This document shows, piece after piece, positions 47,473 to 58,330 of a DNA stretch of 64,000 nucleotides; the stretch's first letter is position 1; the number at the start of each line of letters is the position of its first letter. The stretch covers positions 6,138,001 through 6,202,000 of the forward strand of contig JAIOJX010000004.1 of assembly GCA_022376925.1 (NCBI GenBank). The letters run 5' to 3'. This DNA comes from Tragulus kanchil. Lineage: Eukaryota; Chordata; Mammalia; Artiodactyla; Tragulidae. The notes under the pieces were generated by a model. That model did not search any database and had not been told where the DNA came from. It worked only from the letters and a program-made list of their open reading frames with translations. The translations under genes and the position numbers were made by a program.

Positions 47473-47839
47473 AAAAAGTGAAGTTAGAAAGAGAAGGACA
47501 AGTACAATATATTAACACATATCTATGGCATCTAGTAGGATGGTGATGATGGCACATGCAGTGAAGCAATGGAAAGACAGACATGGTCAGTGGACATATG
47601 GACATTGTGGGGAAGGAACAGTGGGTGGGAGGCATAAAGGAAGCAGCATGAAGGCCTGTACTACCATATGTGAAGAAAATAGCTATAGTCATTGCCTGTG
47701 AGAAAAACAGATCCTTCGCAGGTGCTGTATGACGGGGGGGATATACATATGACTAGTCTGGGAACATACATATCTGTAAACAACAAAACTCTGTAAAAGT
47801 TAAAAGTAAAATAAAAGTTAAAAAAGTGAATGAAGAAAA

Positions 47840-48887
47840 AAAAAGAAACTCAAAAGCTTTTGTACAGCAACCTACAAAGAAGGTGAACAGAGAACCCACA
47901 GAACGGGAGAATACAGGAGCAAATGAAACAACAGACAAAGAATTAATCTCCAAATTCTACAAGCAACTCAGACAACTCAGCACCAGAAAAATGAACAATC
48001 CAATGGAAAAAAAAAAAAAAAACAGGGAAAAAGATCTAAACAGACATCTCTCCAAAGAAGACATACAGATGTTCCCCTCAAACCAGTCAGAATGGCCATC
48101 ATCAACAAATCTACAGACAATAAATGCTGGAGAGGGTGCAGAGAAAAGGGAACACTCTTGCGTTGCTGGTGGGAATGTAAATTGGTACATCCGCTATGGA
48201 AGATAGAAGCACCATACGACCCAGCAATCCCACTCTTAGGCTTATACCCTGATGAAATCAAAACTAAAGGAATCACCTGTAGTCCAATGTTCATTGCAGC
48301 TCTCTATACAATAGCTAGAGTATGGAAGCAACCTAGATGTCCATTGACAAATGAATGGATAAAGAAGCCCTGGTACATATATACAATGGAGTACTACTCA
48401 GCTGTAAAAGGAAATGCAGAAGAATCAGTCCCAATGAGGTGGGTGGATCTACAATGTATTATACAAAGTGAAGTAAGTCAAAAAGAGAAAGACAGATACA
48501 GTATACTAACACATATTTATGGAATCTGGTAAGATGGTAATGATAACACATAGTGAAGCATTGGAAAAACAAACATGGAGAGCACACTTATGGACATTGT
48601 GGGTAATAAACAGGGGGTGGGAGGTGTAGAGGGAGTAACATGGAAATCTATATGTGAAAAATATAGCTATTGTCATTGTGCTGTGGGAATAGGGGATGCT
48701 GCAGGGATGCTGTGAGATGGCCTGGAGGGATGGGACAGTGGGGGATGGGGGGAGGACTGAAAGGGAGCTGGAGGAGGGATGGGAGCCAGGGATATACATA
48801 TGACTAATCTGGGACTATACATATCTACAAACAACAAAACACTGTAAAAGTAAAAAGTAAAATAGAACCAAAAAAATAAAAGAAGAA
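47840..48887 (+). mobile_element. Second L1 3' fragment, nested in the tail of the first
   Basis: It starts with ORF2 C-terminal sequence (AACTCAAAAGCTTTTGTACA) just after the A-rich tail of the first L1. It continues to a 3' UTR ending AACAACAAAACACTGTAAAA plus an A-rich tail. The right TSD of the outer L1 follows at 48888. Its ORF2 piece (48092-48532) contains TITIWKI-type C-terminal remnants such as KPWYIYTMEYYSAVKGNAEE. A C-run/A-run at 48007-48022 breaks the frame. Confidence 0.82.
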
Positions 48888-50820
48888 AAGATACTGATCA
48901 CAAATTCTGAACCCAGAGGAAAGAGTGAAGATCCTCTCGGTTTCATGTCAACTCCTAAAATAGACTCTGACTAGGCTTATTTGTGTCAAATGCTACCAAG
49001 AGGTGTCCAAGGAGATGGGATATACAAATTGACCACTTGAGTAGCAGAGATGGCAAGAGCACTTTGGGGTGAGGAAGGAACAGTTTCTATGAAGAATGAA
49101 TACAGATGTCAAGAAGACAGAATGCAGTGGATACTCACCATGGAAGGTCTGGGCAGGGCAGGATTCTGACTAACACTAACCCCAATTGGTGTTTTGAAAC
49201 AGACATGGTAAAACATTGCTAGAGATTGCTTTGCCAATTTAGAAACTGAGACCATAGGGAATGGGAGCATCACAGCAATATGAACACTATTTATGAAAAT
49301 TGTCCAAAGTCTTACAAGAGTGTCTTAGTCATTGTCCTGGTCTCTAGGTCTCCTTTCTTCAGTTCTAGTAATTCATGTTAGAATTTTTTCATCCTTAGTT
49401 ATAGAAAACAGAAACCAATTTGAAGGATATAATTTGTCAAATTTCTTAGAAAATTCTTGTGAAATTTTAATTGAAATTGCACAGAATTAATTGATTAAAT
49501 AAAGAGAGAATTAATATCACTACAGATGTGAAGTAATTGAATCTACGAACATTACTGTGTCTTCAATTCTTCTTTTACACCATTAAATTTATCTTAAAAT
49601 AATAGTGGTGTACATTCTTCATTTGTTGTTCTGAGCTATTTTATCATTTTTGTTGCTACTATAAGGTAAAGTTCTATTTTCTATTGTTATTGCTGGTATA
49701 AAAAACACACACTTACTGGACATGGGGATAATAAACAGGGGTGGGAGGTGTAGAGGAGTAACATGGAAACCTATACTATCATATGTGAAAAAGATGCCTA
49801 TTGTCACTGTGCTGTGGGAATAGGGTGCTGTGAGATGGCCTGGAGAGATGAGACAGGGCAGGGGGATGGGGGTGGGACTGAAAGGGAGCTGGAGGAGGGA
49901 TGGGAGCCAGGGATATACATATGACTAATCTGGGACTATACATATCTACAAACAACAAAACACTGTAAAAGTAAAAAGTAAAATAGAACCAAAAAAATAA
50001 AAGAAGAAAAGATACTGATCACAAATTCTGAACCCAGAGGAAAGAGTGAAGATCCTCTCGGTTTCATGTCAACTCCTAAAATAGACTCTGACTAGGCTTA
50101 TTTGTGTCAAATGCTACCAAGAGGTGTCCAAGGAGATGGGATATACAAATTGACCACTTGAGTAGCAGAGATGGCAAGAGCACTTTGGGGTGAGGAAGGA
50201 ACAGTTTCTATGAAGAATGAATACAGATGTCAAGAAGACAGAATGCAGTGGATACTCACCACGGAAGGTCTGGGCAGGGCAGAATTCTGACTAACACTAA
50301 CCCCAATTGGTGTTTTGAAACAGACATGGTAAAACATTGCTGGAGATTGCTTTGCCAATTTAGAAACTGAGACCATAGGGAATGGGAGCATCACAGCAAT
50401 ATGAACACTATTTATGAAAATTGTCCAAAGTCTTACAAGAGTGTCTTAGTCATTGTCCTGGTCTCTAGGTCTCCTTTCTTCAGTTCTAGTAATTCATGTT
50501 AGAATTTTTTCATCCTTAGTTATAGAAAACAGAAACCAATTTGAAGGATATAATTTGTCAAATTTCTTAGAAAATTCTTGTGAAATTTTAATTGAAATTG
50601 CACAGAATTAATTGATTAAATAAAGAGAGAATTAATATCACTACAGATGTGAAGTAATTGAATCTACGAACATTACTGTGTCTTCAATTCTTCTTTTACA
50701 CCATTAAATTTATCTTAAAATAATAGTGGTGTACGTTCTTCATTTGTTGTTCTGAGCTATTTTATCATCTTTGTTGCTACTATAAGGTAAAGTTCTATTT
50801 TCTATTGTTATTGCTGGTAT
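48592..50820 (+). repeat. Direct duplication 14 (48592-49700 and 49718-50820)
   Basis: About 1.1 kb is repeated. Most of it is near-identical, but the first 170 bases differ by many small indels and substitutions (compare 48625-48770 with 49750-49880). The short spacer 49701-49717 contains an A-run and ACTTACT. Copy 1 begins in the L1 3' UTR, so the L1 tail appears twice. Confidence 0.88.
48902..49700. other. Unassigned sequence (repeated about 50025-50820)
   Basis: This is the right flank of the L1 insertion. It is AT-rich, with no gene or nameable family. Confidence 0.45.
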
Positions 50821-51352
50821 AGACACACACAGTTTCACTTTATAAATTTATCATCAATCTGGCAGTTTTATCAAATTTGATTATAGGTTCTTTTTAATTT
50901 ATTTCTTGATTATGTACATTTTAAAAATACAGATGACTGTGTTGTCTGCTAATAATGATGATTTGGTATTTTTCCTTCTAATTCCATGCTTTTATCTTTC
51001 TTGTCTGATTGAACTGGGTGAGGTTACATGTATTATTTTGAACAGTAATGGTTATGGTTGAAACTTTAACTTATTCTTTTTTTTTTTTTTTTTTTTGGCT
51101 ATTCTTAATTTTAACAAGATTTGAAGAGTTGAAAGAAATACATCTAAAAGGTTTTCATTAAATTGAATACTGGATGTAGTTCTCTGGAATGTTGCTTTTG
51201 TCAACAGAAGGAAGTTTCTTTCAATTTCTAGTTATCTGACAATTTTTCATAATTATATACTGAATTTTATAATGCCTTTTCTGAACTATTGAGATGAGAA
51301 TGTGACTTTTTCTCATTTTTTGCATGATTGTGCAAAATGATATTGATTTTTT

Positions 51353-51671
51353 TTTTAAAGATTTATTTATTTATTTATTTTGGTGGGGGTGGGGAGGGAG
51401 GGGAGCAGGCGGGCCACCTCCATTGGTCTTTCATTTGTCCATTTTCATTCATCTATTTTTTTTTTTTCCTTTGGCCTCTGTGGGCCTCCCATCATGGCGG
51501 CCTCTGTTGTCACAGAGCACCTGCTCTGGGCGCATGCGCTCCAGAGCTCCGGCTTGGTAGTTGGACACATCAGTTCAGCCGCTCCGTGGCACGTGGGATC
51601 CTCCCAGGCGAGGGCTCTAACCGGCGCCTCTTGCACTGCAAGGCGGTGTCCTTAGCCACTGGACCACCAGG
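51353..51671 (-). mobile_element. tRNA-derived SINE (same family as 24616), antisense
   Basis: TSDs GATATTGATTTTTT lie at 51339-51352 and 51672-51685. Many CpGs remain (GGCGCATGCGCTCC, CTAACCGGCGCCTC), so it is the youngest-looking member. The antisense tail includes GGTGGGGGTGGGGAGGGAG and CCATTGGTCTTTCATT, matching the C-rich/ACCAATAGA tail of the family. At the head end this copy lacks AAGCCC, which the partial copy at 52599-52804 retains. Confidence 0.87.
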
Positions 51672-53736
51672 GATATTGATTTTTTTGATGTTTAAACATA
51701 TTTGCTTTCCTTGAATTAATCCTACTTGGTCATGATAGACTCAAAAAATATTATAAGCTAACATTTTGCTCAAATTTTTGACATATGTGATTAAATGAAT
51801 ACTTACATAATTTTCCTTTACTTGTCATTTTCTTCTTTAGTTTTTGGTAAAGTTTTTATAAGCCTTAAAACTTAATTGAAAAAACTATTCTTTTTCCTCT
51901 TTCATTTTTTTCTTTTGAAAAACAATTTGTTTGAGAGAGGGATTTTTACCTCTTCCTTGACAGTTTGTTAGCAGTTTTCTGTCAAATCATGCAGACCTCA
52001 GGATTTTTGTCATGAGAAAAAGTATTTTTATTACCTTCTTAATTTCTTTAACGGCTGGATTACTTGAGTTTTTTATATTTTTTGTACCAATTTTGGTAAT
52101 TATGTCTAGTTTAAGAAATTTACGTATATCACTGAGATTTTCTTGTTTTATTAGCATATAGTTCATAATTTAAAAATTATACTTTTATATTTTACATCAA
52201 TCTACCTTATTACTATTTTAAAGGCCCATTTTGAATTTTTCATTTTTGTAATTTAAAATAAATTTTATTCATTGGTTTCTATATATTTTTTTTGACATTT
52301 TTTTGACTGTTTATAAACATTTGGAATTTTATTTAAAAAAAGAAAATCACAACCTTGAACATTGTTACAGTTAGAGGCCCTCGTGGTTCTCCACAATGAT
52401 ACTGAGCATGCTCACAAGGGGTTACCATTGTTTAGTTTTAGTTATAACAACCATCTTTAAAAAGGAAAAAAAGACTCAGCACACTACCATTTAACTTGTT
52501 TTAATGTTTCTTCACAAATGGTGAAAAATACTAAAGTACAGACAAGGAATAATCATAATGTTGCAGCCAACATTATAACTATGGAATTATAAATTTAAGG
52601 CCTCTGTGGGCCTCCCATCATGGCGGCCTCTGTTGTCACAGAGCACCTGCTCTGGGTGCATGCGCTCCAGAGCTCCGGCTTGGTAGTTGGACACATCAGT
52701 TCAGCCGCTCCGTGGCACGTGGGATCCTCCCAGGCGAGGGCTCTAACCGGCGCCTCTTGCACTACAAGGCGGTGTCCTTAGCCACTGGACCACCAGGGAA
52801 GCCCGATACTGATTTTTTTGATGTTTAAACATATTTGCTTTCCTTGAATTAATCCTACTTGGTCATGATAGACTCAAAAAATATTATAAGCTAACATTTT
52901 GCTCAAATTTTTGACATATGTGATTAAATGAATACTTACATAATTTTCCTTTACTTGTCATTTTCTTCTTTAGTTTTTGGTAAAGTTTTTATAAGCCTTA
53001 AAACTTAATTGAAAAAACTATTCTTTTTCCTCTTTCATTTTTGTCTTTTTGAAAAACAATTTGTTTGAGAGAGGGATTTTTACCTCTTCCTTGACAGTTT
53101 GTTAGCAGTTTTCTGTCAAATCATGCAGACCTCAGGATTTTTGTCATGAGAAAAAGTATTTTTATTACCTTCTTAATTTCTTTAACGGCTGGATTACTTG
53201 AGTTTTTTATATTTTTTGTACCAATTTTGGTAATTATGTCTAGTTTAAGAAATTTACGTATATCACTGAGATTTTCTTGTTTTATTAGCATATAGTTCAT
53301 AATTTAAAAATTATACTTTTATATTTTACATCAATCTACCTTATTACTATTTTAAAGGCCCATTTTGAATTTTTCATTTTTGTAATTTAAAATAAATTTT
53401 ATTCATTGGTTTCTATATATTTTTTTTGACATTTTTTTGACTGTTTATAAACATTTGGAATTTTATTTAAAAAAAGAAAATCACAACCTTGAACATTGTT
53501 ACAGTTAGAGGCCCTCGTGGTTCTCCACAATGATACTGAGCATGCTCACAAGGGGTTACCATTGTTTAGTTTTAGTTATAACAACCATCTTTAGAAGAAG
53601 GAAAAAAAAAGACTCAGCACACTACCATTTAACTTGTTTTAATGTTTCTTCACAAATGGTGAAAAATACTAAAGTACAGACAAGGAATAATCATAATGTT
53701 GCAGCCAACATTATAACTATGGAATTATAAATTTAA
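51473..53736 (+). repeat. Direct duplication 15 (51473-52598 and 52599-53736)
   Basis: The copies abut. Copy 2 keeps GGGAAGCCCGATACTG where copy 1 has GGGATATTG, a 7-base loss in copy 1. Other differences are CpG-type C/T and G/A changes and T-run lengths. Copy 1 carries EWSR1 3' UTR sequence from about 52306 without any coding part. Confidence 0.93.
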
Positions 53737-55627
53737 AACATTTTCTGGTTTAAAAAATAAATCTGGTAGTCAATGCAGCTTTGCGGGCCTATGCATCTAG
53801 TAGGGCCGGTCTCTGTGCTTCTGGCGGTGCTCGCCTTTATCCATTTTTCCAGGTCCTTCACATTCACCTCTTCGTCCTCCCATCTGTTCCGTCAAAGGTC
53901 CAGGGGGTCCCCCAGGGCCACCTCGTCGTCCTCCACCAAAGCCACCGCGGTCCATGCCCCGGCCACCACGGAAGTCACCTCTGTCTCCACCACGGCCTCC
54001 TCTGAACATTCCACCAGGACCACCACAGTCCATGAGGCCGCCTCTTCCTCCCCGCACGCCACCGGGACCACCTCTGCCGCGGTCACCGCCTGGCGGTGGG
54101 AATGGTGGTGGGAGGAAGCTCTCTGGCTTCGGGGCCTTACACTGGTTGCACTGTTCTCCAGGCGAAGTTCTGGTTTCCACACCCCGGGTTGGGGCACTGC
54201 CAGTCTCCAGCCCGGTGCTGGACGTTTCCTCCTCCAGAAGGGTTCCCTGGGAACCGTGGGACCCGCGGGGCGGGAAGCCACCTCTGTCTCCTCCCCGGCC
54301 GCCCATGCGACCCGTGAGTCCTCCAGGGCCTCCTGGGCCCCCTGGACCTCCTCGCAGCAGCGGCGGCATCCCCCTGCCCTCGCGGGGTGGCATCCCTCCC
54401 CGCATGCTGTTCATTGGTGGCTTCTTCCAAGCGAGAGCGACTTCGAGCTTGTTGCCCTGGAAGTCCTTGCCATCAAACCACTCGACAGCAGTTTTGAATT
54501 TTTCATTTTTGTAATTTAAAATAAATTTTATTCATTGGTTTCTATATATTTTTTTTGACATTTTTTTGACTGTTTATAAACATTTGGAATTTTATTTAAA
54601 AAAAGAAAATCACAACCTTGAACATTGTTACAGTTAGAGGCCCTCGTGGTTCTCCACAATGATACTGAGCATGCTCACAAGGGGTTCCCATTGTTTAGTT
54701 TTAGTTATAACAACCATCTTTAGAAGAAGGAAAAAAAAAGACTCAGCACACTACCATTTAACTTGTTTTAATGTTTCTTCACAAATGGTGAAAAATACTA
54801 AAGTACAGACAAGGAATAATCATAATGATGCAGCCAACATTATAACTATGGAATTATAAATTTAAAACATTTTCTGGTTTAAAAAATAAATCTGGTAGTC
54901 AATGCAGCTTTGCGGGCCTATGCATCTAGTAGGGCCGGTCTCTGTGCTTCTGGCGGTGCTCGCCTTTATCCATTTTTCCAGGTCCTTCACATCCACCTCT
55001 TCGTCCTCCCATCTGTTCCGTCAAAGGTCCAGGGGGTCCCCCAGGGCCACCTCGTCGTCCTCCACCAAAGCCACCGCGATCCATGCCCCGGCCACCACGG
55101 AAGTCACCTCTGTCTCCACCACGGCCTCCTCTGAACATTCCACCAGGACCACCATAGTCCATGAGGCCGCCTCTTCCTCCCCGCACGCCACCGGGACCAC
55201 CTCTGCCGCGGTCACCGCCTGGCGGTGGGAACGGTGGTGGGAGGAAGCCCTCTGGCTTCGGGGCCTTACACTGGTTGCACTCTGTTCTCCAGGCGAAGTT
55301 CTGGTTTCCACACCCCGGGTTGGGGCACTGGCAGTCTCCAGCCCGGTGCTGGACATTTCCTCCTCCAGAAGGGTTCCCTGGGAACCGCGGGACCCGCGGG
55401 GCGGGAAGCCACCTCTGTCTCCTCCCCGGCCGCCCATGCGACCCGTGAGTCCTCCAGGGCCTCCTGGGCCCCCTGGACCTCCTCGCAGCAGCGGCGGCAT
55501 CTCCCTGCCCTCGCGGGGTGGCATCCCTCCCAGCATGCTGTTCATTGGTGGCTTCTTCCAAGCGAGAGCGACTTTGAGCTTGTTGCCCTGGAAGTCCTTG
55601 CCATCAAACCACTCGACAGCAGTTTTG
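53363..55627 (+). repeat. Direct duplication 16 (53363-54491 and 54492-55627)
   Basis: The copies abut with TTTTG microhomology at the seam. Copy 1 starts inside copy 2 of duplication 15, so the EWSR1 3' UTR occurs three times. Copy 1 lacks 2 bases present in copy 2 (GCACTGTTCTCC versus GCACTCTGTTCTCC), which shifts the frame in the zinc-finger region. Confidence 0.93.
53428..54491 (-). pseudogene. EWSR1: Duplicate 3' half of the EWSR1 pseudogene
   Basis: This repeats the sequence of 54557-55622: RGG boxes, zinc finger, RDRPY end (stop at 53797-53799) and 3' UTR. It breaks off inside the RRM end at 54491. It shares the diagnostic substitutions of the longer copy and the same flank, so it is the tile duplication and not a second retroposition. 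The 3' UTR alone is present once more at 52306-52598. Confidence 0.92.
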
Positions 55628-56885
55628 GCAGTTGGTGGGTCTTCATAGGACACTGTAGCATCGCCTTTGGGCTTTCCTGTTTCCTTGTCCAAGTAAATAT
55701 GGATCATGGGCTGTCCAGTTCTCTTGTTCATCTTAACAACTCCACACTGTTTAAAGAAGTCTGCCAGATCATCTAGAGTCACATTGTCATTTAATCCTTG
55801 TACATAAATTGCGCTGTTGTCAGAGTCTTCATCTGGATCCACAGGTGGGCCTAAATCAAGATTTGGTCCTTCATCCATGGGTCCACCAGGCTTATTGAAG
55901 CCACCTCACTCTCCAGCGCCCATTCCACCGTGTCCTCCTCCCCGCCCACCTCTGCTCATGCCTCCACGATCAAATCCCCCTCTTTCCCTGCCCCGGTTAT
56001 CAGGGCCACTCATGCTCCGGTTCTCTCCTGGTCCGGAAAATCCTCCAGACTCCTGCCCATAAACACCCATGCTACTGGGGTGGTCCTGTTGGAATGAACT
56101 CTGCTGCCAGTAGCTGCTGCTCTGCTGGCTATACTGACTTAGAGCCTGGCTGTAGGACCCAGTCTGGGGCGGGGGATAGCTAGTGGGTGGCTGCTGCCCA
56201 TAGCTGCTCTGCTGCCTGTAGCTGCTGGGCGGCCCGTAGGTGTTCTGCTGGGAGTAACTACTCTGATTGTAACTAGTCGGCTGTGTCGAGGAATAGCTGG
56301 TAGGAGGATAGGACGGCAGTGAGTTACTCTGTCCATATCCTAGGCTGGGCTGGTTGTAACCCCCTGTGCTAGACTGTGGTTGACTAGTCTCAGCGGGTTT
56401 GTTACCATCCTGTGGTCTTGTAGGCGCGGTGGCTGCTGGCTGCTGTCCATAAGCTGGGTAAGCAGGCTGAGTGCCGTACGCAGACGGAGCTGCATAGGAG
56501 GCCTGGGTGGTCGTGACCGTCGCAGTGGTGGTGTCATAAGCACCAGTGCCATACCCCTGGACAGGCTGACTGTAGGCCTGGGGGCAGCTGGAGTAGAATA
56601 TCCAGTGGGAGGCTGTCCATAAGAAGTTGCATAGGCGGTCTGCCCATAGGTTGCAGTGGTCTGAGCCTGGGTATAGCTGACATCAGTGGGCTGTCCATAG
56701 GTTCCATAACTTTGTTGCCCATATGCCTGGGTAGCCTGTGCATATCCTTGAGTGGGCTGGGCAGTGTAAGCACTGTAGCTCTGCTGGGCTGCAGCTTGAC
56801 TGTACGTACTATAATCCGTGGACGCCATTTTCTCTCCTTCCTTCTCGTTCTCTCAACGTCCGTCTCCCTCTCGCTGGCCCGCTCT
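54557..56885 (-). pseudogene. EWSR1: EWSR1 processed pseudogene, antisense
   Basis: EWSR1 is a FET-family RNA-binding protein of the nucleus. The minus strand encodes it without introns. Start at 56828 (MASTDYSTYSQAAAQQSYSA), SYGQ-rich N-terminus, RRM (SAIYVQGLNDNVTLDDLADF, about 55825-55570), RGG boxes, RanBP2-type zinc finger ([13 protein letters not shown], about 55330), and C-terminal RDRPY with stop at 54926-54928. The 3' UTR and AATAAA complement (about 54591) end near 54557. Flanking repeats GGTTTCTATAT lie at 54537 and 56886. Breaks: frameshift near 56580, CGA-to-TGA stop at 55906-55908, frameshift near 55395. Duplication 16 adds an extra 3' half at 53428-54491. It is non-coding now. 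Confidence 0.95.
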
Positions 56886-56988
56886 GGTTTCTATATTTTT
56901 TAAAAAATTTGTCTTATTATCTTTTGGTATATCTTATGCTTTTTTTTTTTTTCCTTAAGTTGAACACTTAGCTTGCTACTTCAGTCTT

Positions 56989-57267
56989 CTTTTTTTTTTT
57001 TCTTTTTTTGGCCACTTCTATTGGTCTTTCATTTATCTATTTTTCATCCCCATCTTTGTTCTTTGGCCCGTGTGGGCCTCCCATTGCAGTGGCCTCTGTT
57101 GTGGCAGAGCACTGGCTCTGGGTGCACGTGCTCCAGAGCTCTGACTCGGTAGTTGGACACATTGGTCCAGCCGCTCCGCGGCATGGATCTTCCCAGGCCA
57201 GGGATCGAACCAGTGCCCCTTGCACTGCAAGGTGGTGCCTTTACCCACTGCACCACCAGGGAAGCCC
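56989..57267 (-). mobile_element. tRNA-derived SINE (same family as 24616), antisense
   Basis: Perfect 12-base TSDs TACTTCAGTCTT lie at 56977-56988 and 57268-57279. The element runs from a T-rich tail and GGCCACTTCTATTGGTCTTT through TTGGCCCGTGTGGGCCTCCC to CCAGGGATCGAACCAGTGCC and CCACCAGGGAAGCCC at the head. Confidence 0.9.
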
Positions 57268-57482
57268 TACTTCAGTCTTTTTTTATTGTTTCTGTTAATT
57301 ACATTTAAGACTATAATTTTTCTTCTATTAATGCTTTGCCATTTTCTACAAGTTTTGATATACATTCATTTCTCTTTTTTTGAATAGGAGTATTTTATAA
57401 TTTCATTCTTGGATTCCTCTTTAACCTAAGGATTATTCAGTAGCAATTTTTTCATCTTAGTTTGTGGTTACATTGAACTAGA

Positions 57483-57579
57483 GCTTCCCTGGTGGCTCAG
57501 ATGGTAAAGAATCTGCCTCCATTGCAGGAGACCCAGGTTCAATCCCTGTATTGGGAAGATCCCCTGGAGAAGGGAATAG
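57483..57579 (+). mobile_element. Bov-tA head fragment, sense
   Basis: It contains GCTTCCCTGGTGGCTCAGAT, GCAGGAGACCCAGGTTCAAT and GGGAAGATCCCCTGGAGAAG, then stops. Flanks share CATTGAA (57471 and 57580). It is short, lacking the Bov-A body. Confidence 0.82.
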
Positions 57580-57717
57580 CATTGAATTTTGAATTTTACG
57601 TTGAAGTTTTAAGCTGTTCTTAAAAACTGTTAATTTTATTCTGCTGTGATCAAAGAACATATTCTACATAATGGTGATTCTTTAGAATATTTGAAATCTT
57701 CCTTTGTACCCTTTATT

Positions 57718-58070
57718 GTTTTAAAAAATTTTGTTTGTTTATTTTTGGCTATTCTGGGTTTTCACTGCTGCCACAGACTTTTCTTTAGTTGCAAAGAGTG
57801 GGGACTACTCTCTACTTGAGGTGAGCAGACTTCTTGTTGCAGTGACTTCTCTTGTTGTGGAACTCAGGCTCTAGGGCACATGGGCTTCAGTAGGTGCGGC
57901 ACATGGGCTCAATAGTTGTGGCTCCAAGGTCCTAGAGCACAGGCTCAGTAGTTGTGGCTCTTGGACTTAGTTGCTCAGCAGCATGTGGAATCCTCCTGGA
58001 TCAGGGATTGAACCCGTGTCTCCTGCCTTGGCAAGCGAACTCCTCACCACTGAGCTAGTAGGGAAGCCAT
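57718..58070 (-). mobile_element. CHR-type tRNA SINE, antisense
   Basis: TSDs with one mismatch (GTACCCTTTATT at 57706-57717, GTGCCCTTTATT at 58071-58082) bound the element. Inside are TTCTGGGTTTTCACTGCTGC, TAGTTGTGGCTC motifs, GGATCAGGGATTGAACCCGT and GGGAAGCC at the head. It is the same family as the element at 8091. Confidence 0.87.
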
Positions 58071-58330
58071 GTGCCCTTTATTTTTGTAAAAGTTACATAC
58101 ATGCTTGAAAGCATTGATGTTCTTCGTTTGACGGGTACCAAGTTTCATATTTTTTTAAAACTAGGTCTAGGTTTTTTACTGCATTGAGAACATCTATATC
58201 TTTGCTTTACTGTTGATCTATCAATTTTGAGAGGGGTATTTCTGATATTTCTCTATTTATCTATTTATGTTCCAAAAGTGAAGTATAAAGTCCACTTTCT
58301 GAACTGTTTTTTTAACCAGTAGAGCTTTTC

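Larger units (their letters stand above)
42900..47822 (+). mobile_element. Long 5'-truncated ruminant L1, sense
   Basis: It starts right after the TSD AAGATACTGATCAC (42886-42899; also 41759-41772 in the duplicated copy). It contains ORF2 remnants from the endonuclease C-terminus on, then a 3' UTR ending about 47822 (ATCTGTAAACAACAAAACTC, then A-rich). The matching right TSD is at 48888-48901, beyond a second L1. About 1.2 kb of its length is duplicated (44979-47306). Confidence 0.87.
50830..58330 (-). mobile_element. Ancient L1 ORF2 region, antisense, host of a retroelement nest
   Basis: AT-rich antisense L1 ORF2 is recognisable in fragments: TTTGATGTTTAAACATATTT, AATCCTACTTGGTCATGATA, AGCTAACATTTTGCTCAAAT, TTCTTTAACGGCTGGATTAC, then right of the pseudogene TCTTGGATTCCTCTTTAACC and TTTACTGTTGATCTATCAAT. 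The pieces flank, in order, a SINE, the EWSR1 pseudogene, another SINE, a Bov-tA and a CHR SINE. It is too diverged for reading frames; a HAL1-type element is an alternative. Confidence 0.6.

Noticed and set aside
53773..55776. Long plus-strand open frames (up to 248 codons, Pro/Ser/Arg-rich)
   Set aside because: They are antisense shadows of the GC-rich RGG and zinc-finger part of the EWSR1 pseudogene. The minus strand gives the recognisable protein.
53800..56830. CpG island promoter
   Set aside because: The GC and CpG richness is inherited from the EWSR1 mRNA body in a processed pseudogene and gives no evidence of promoter activity.
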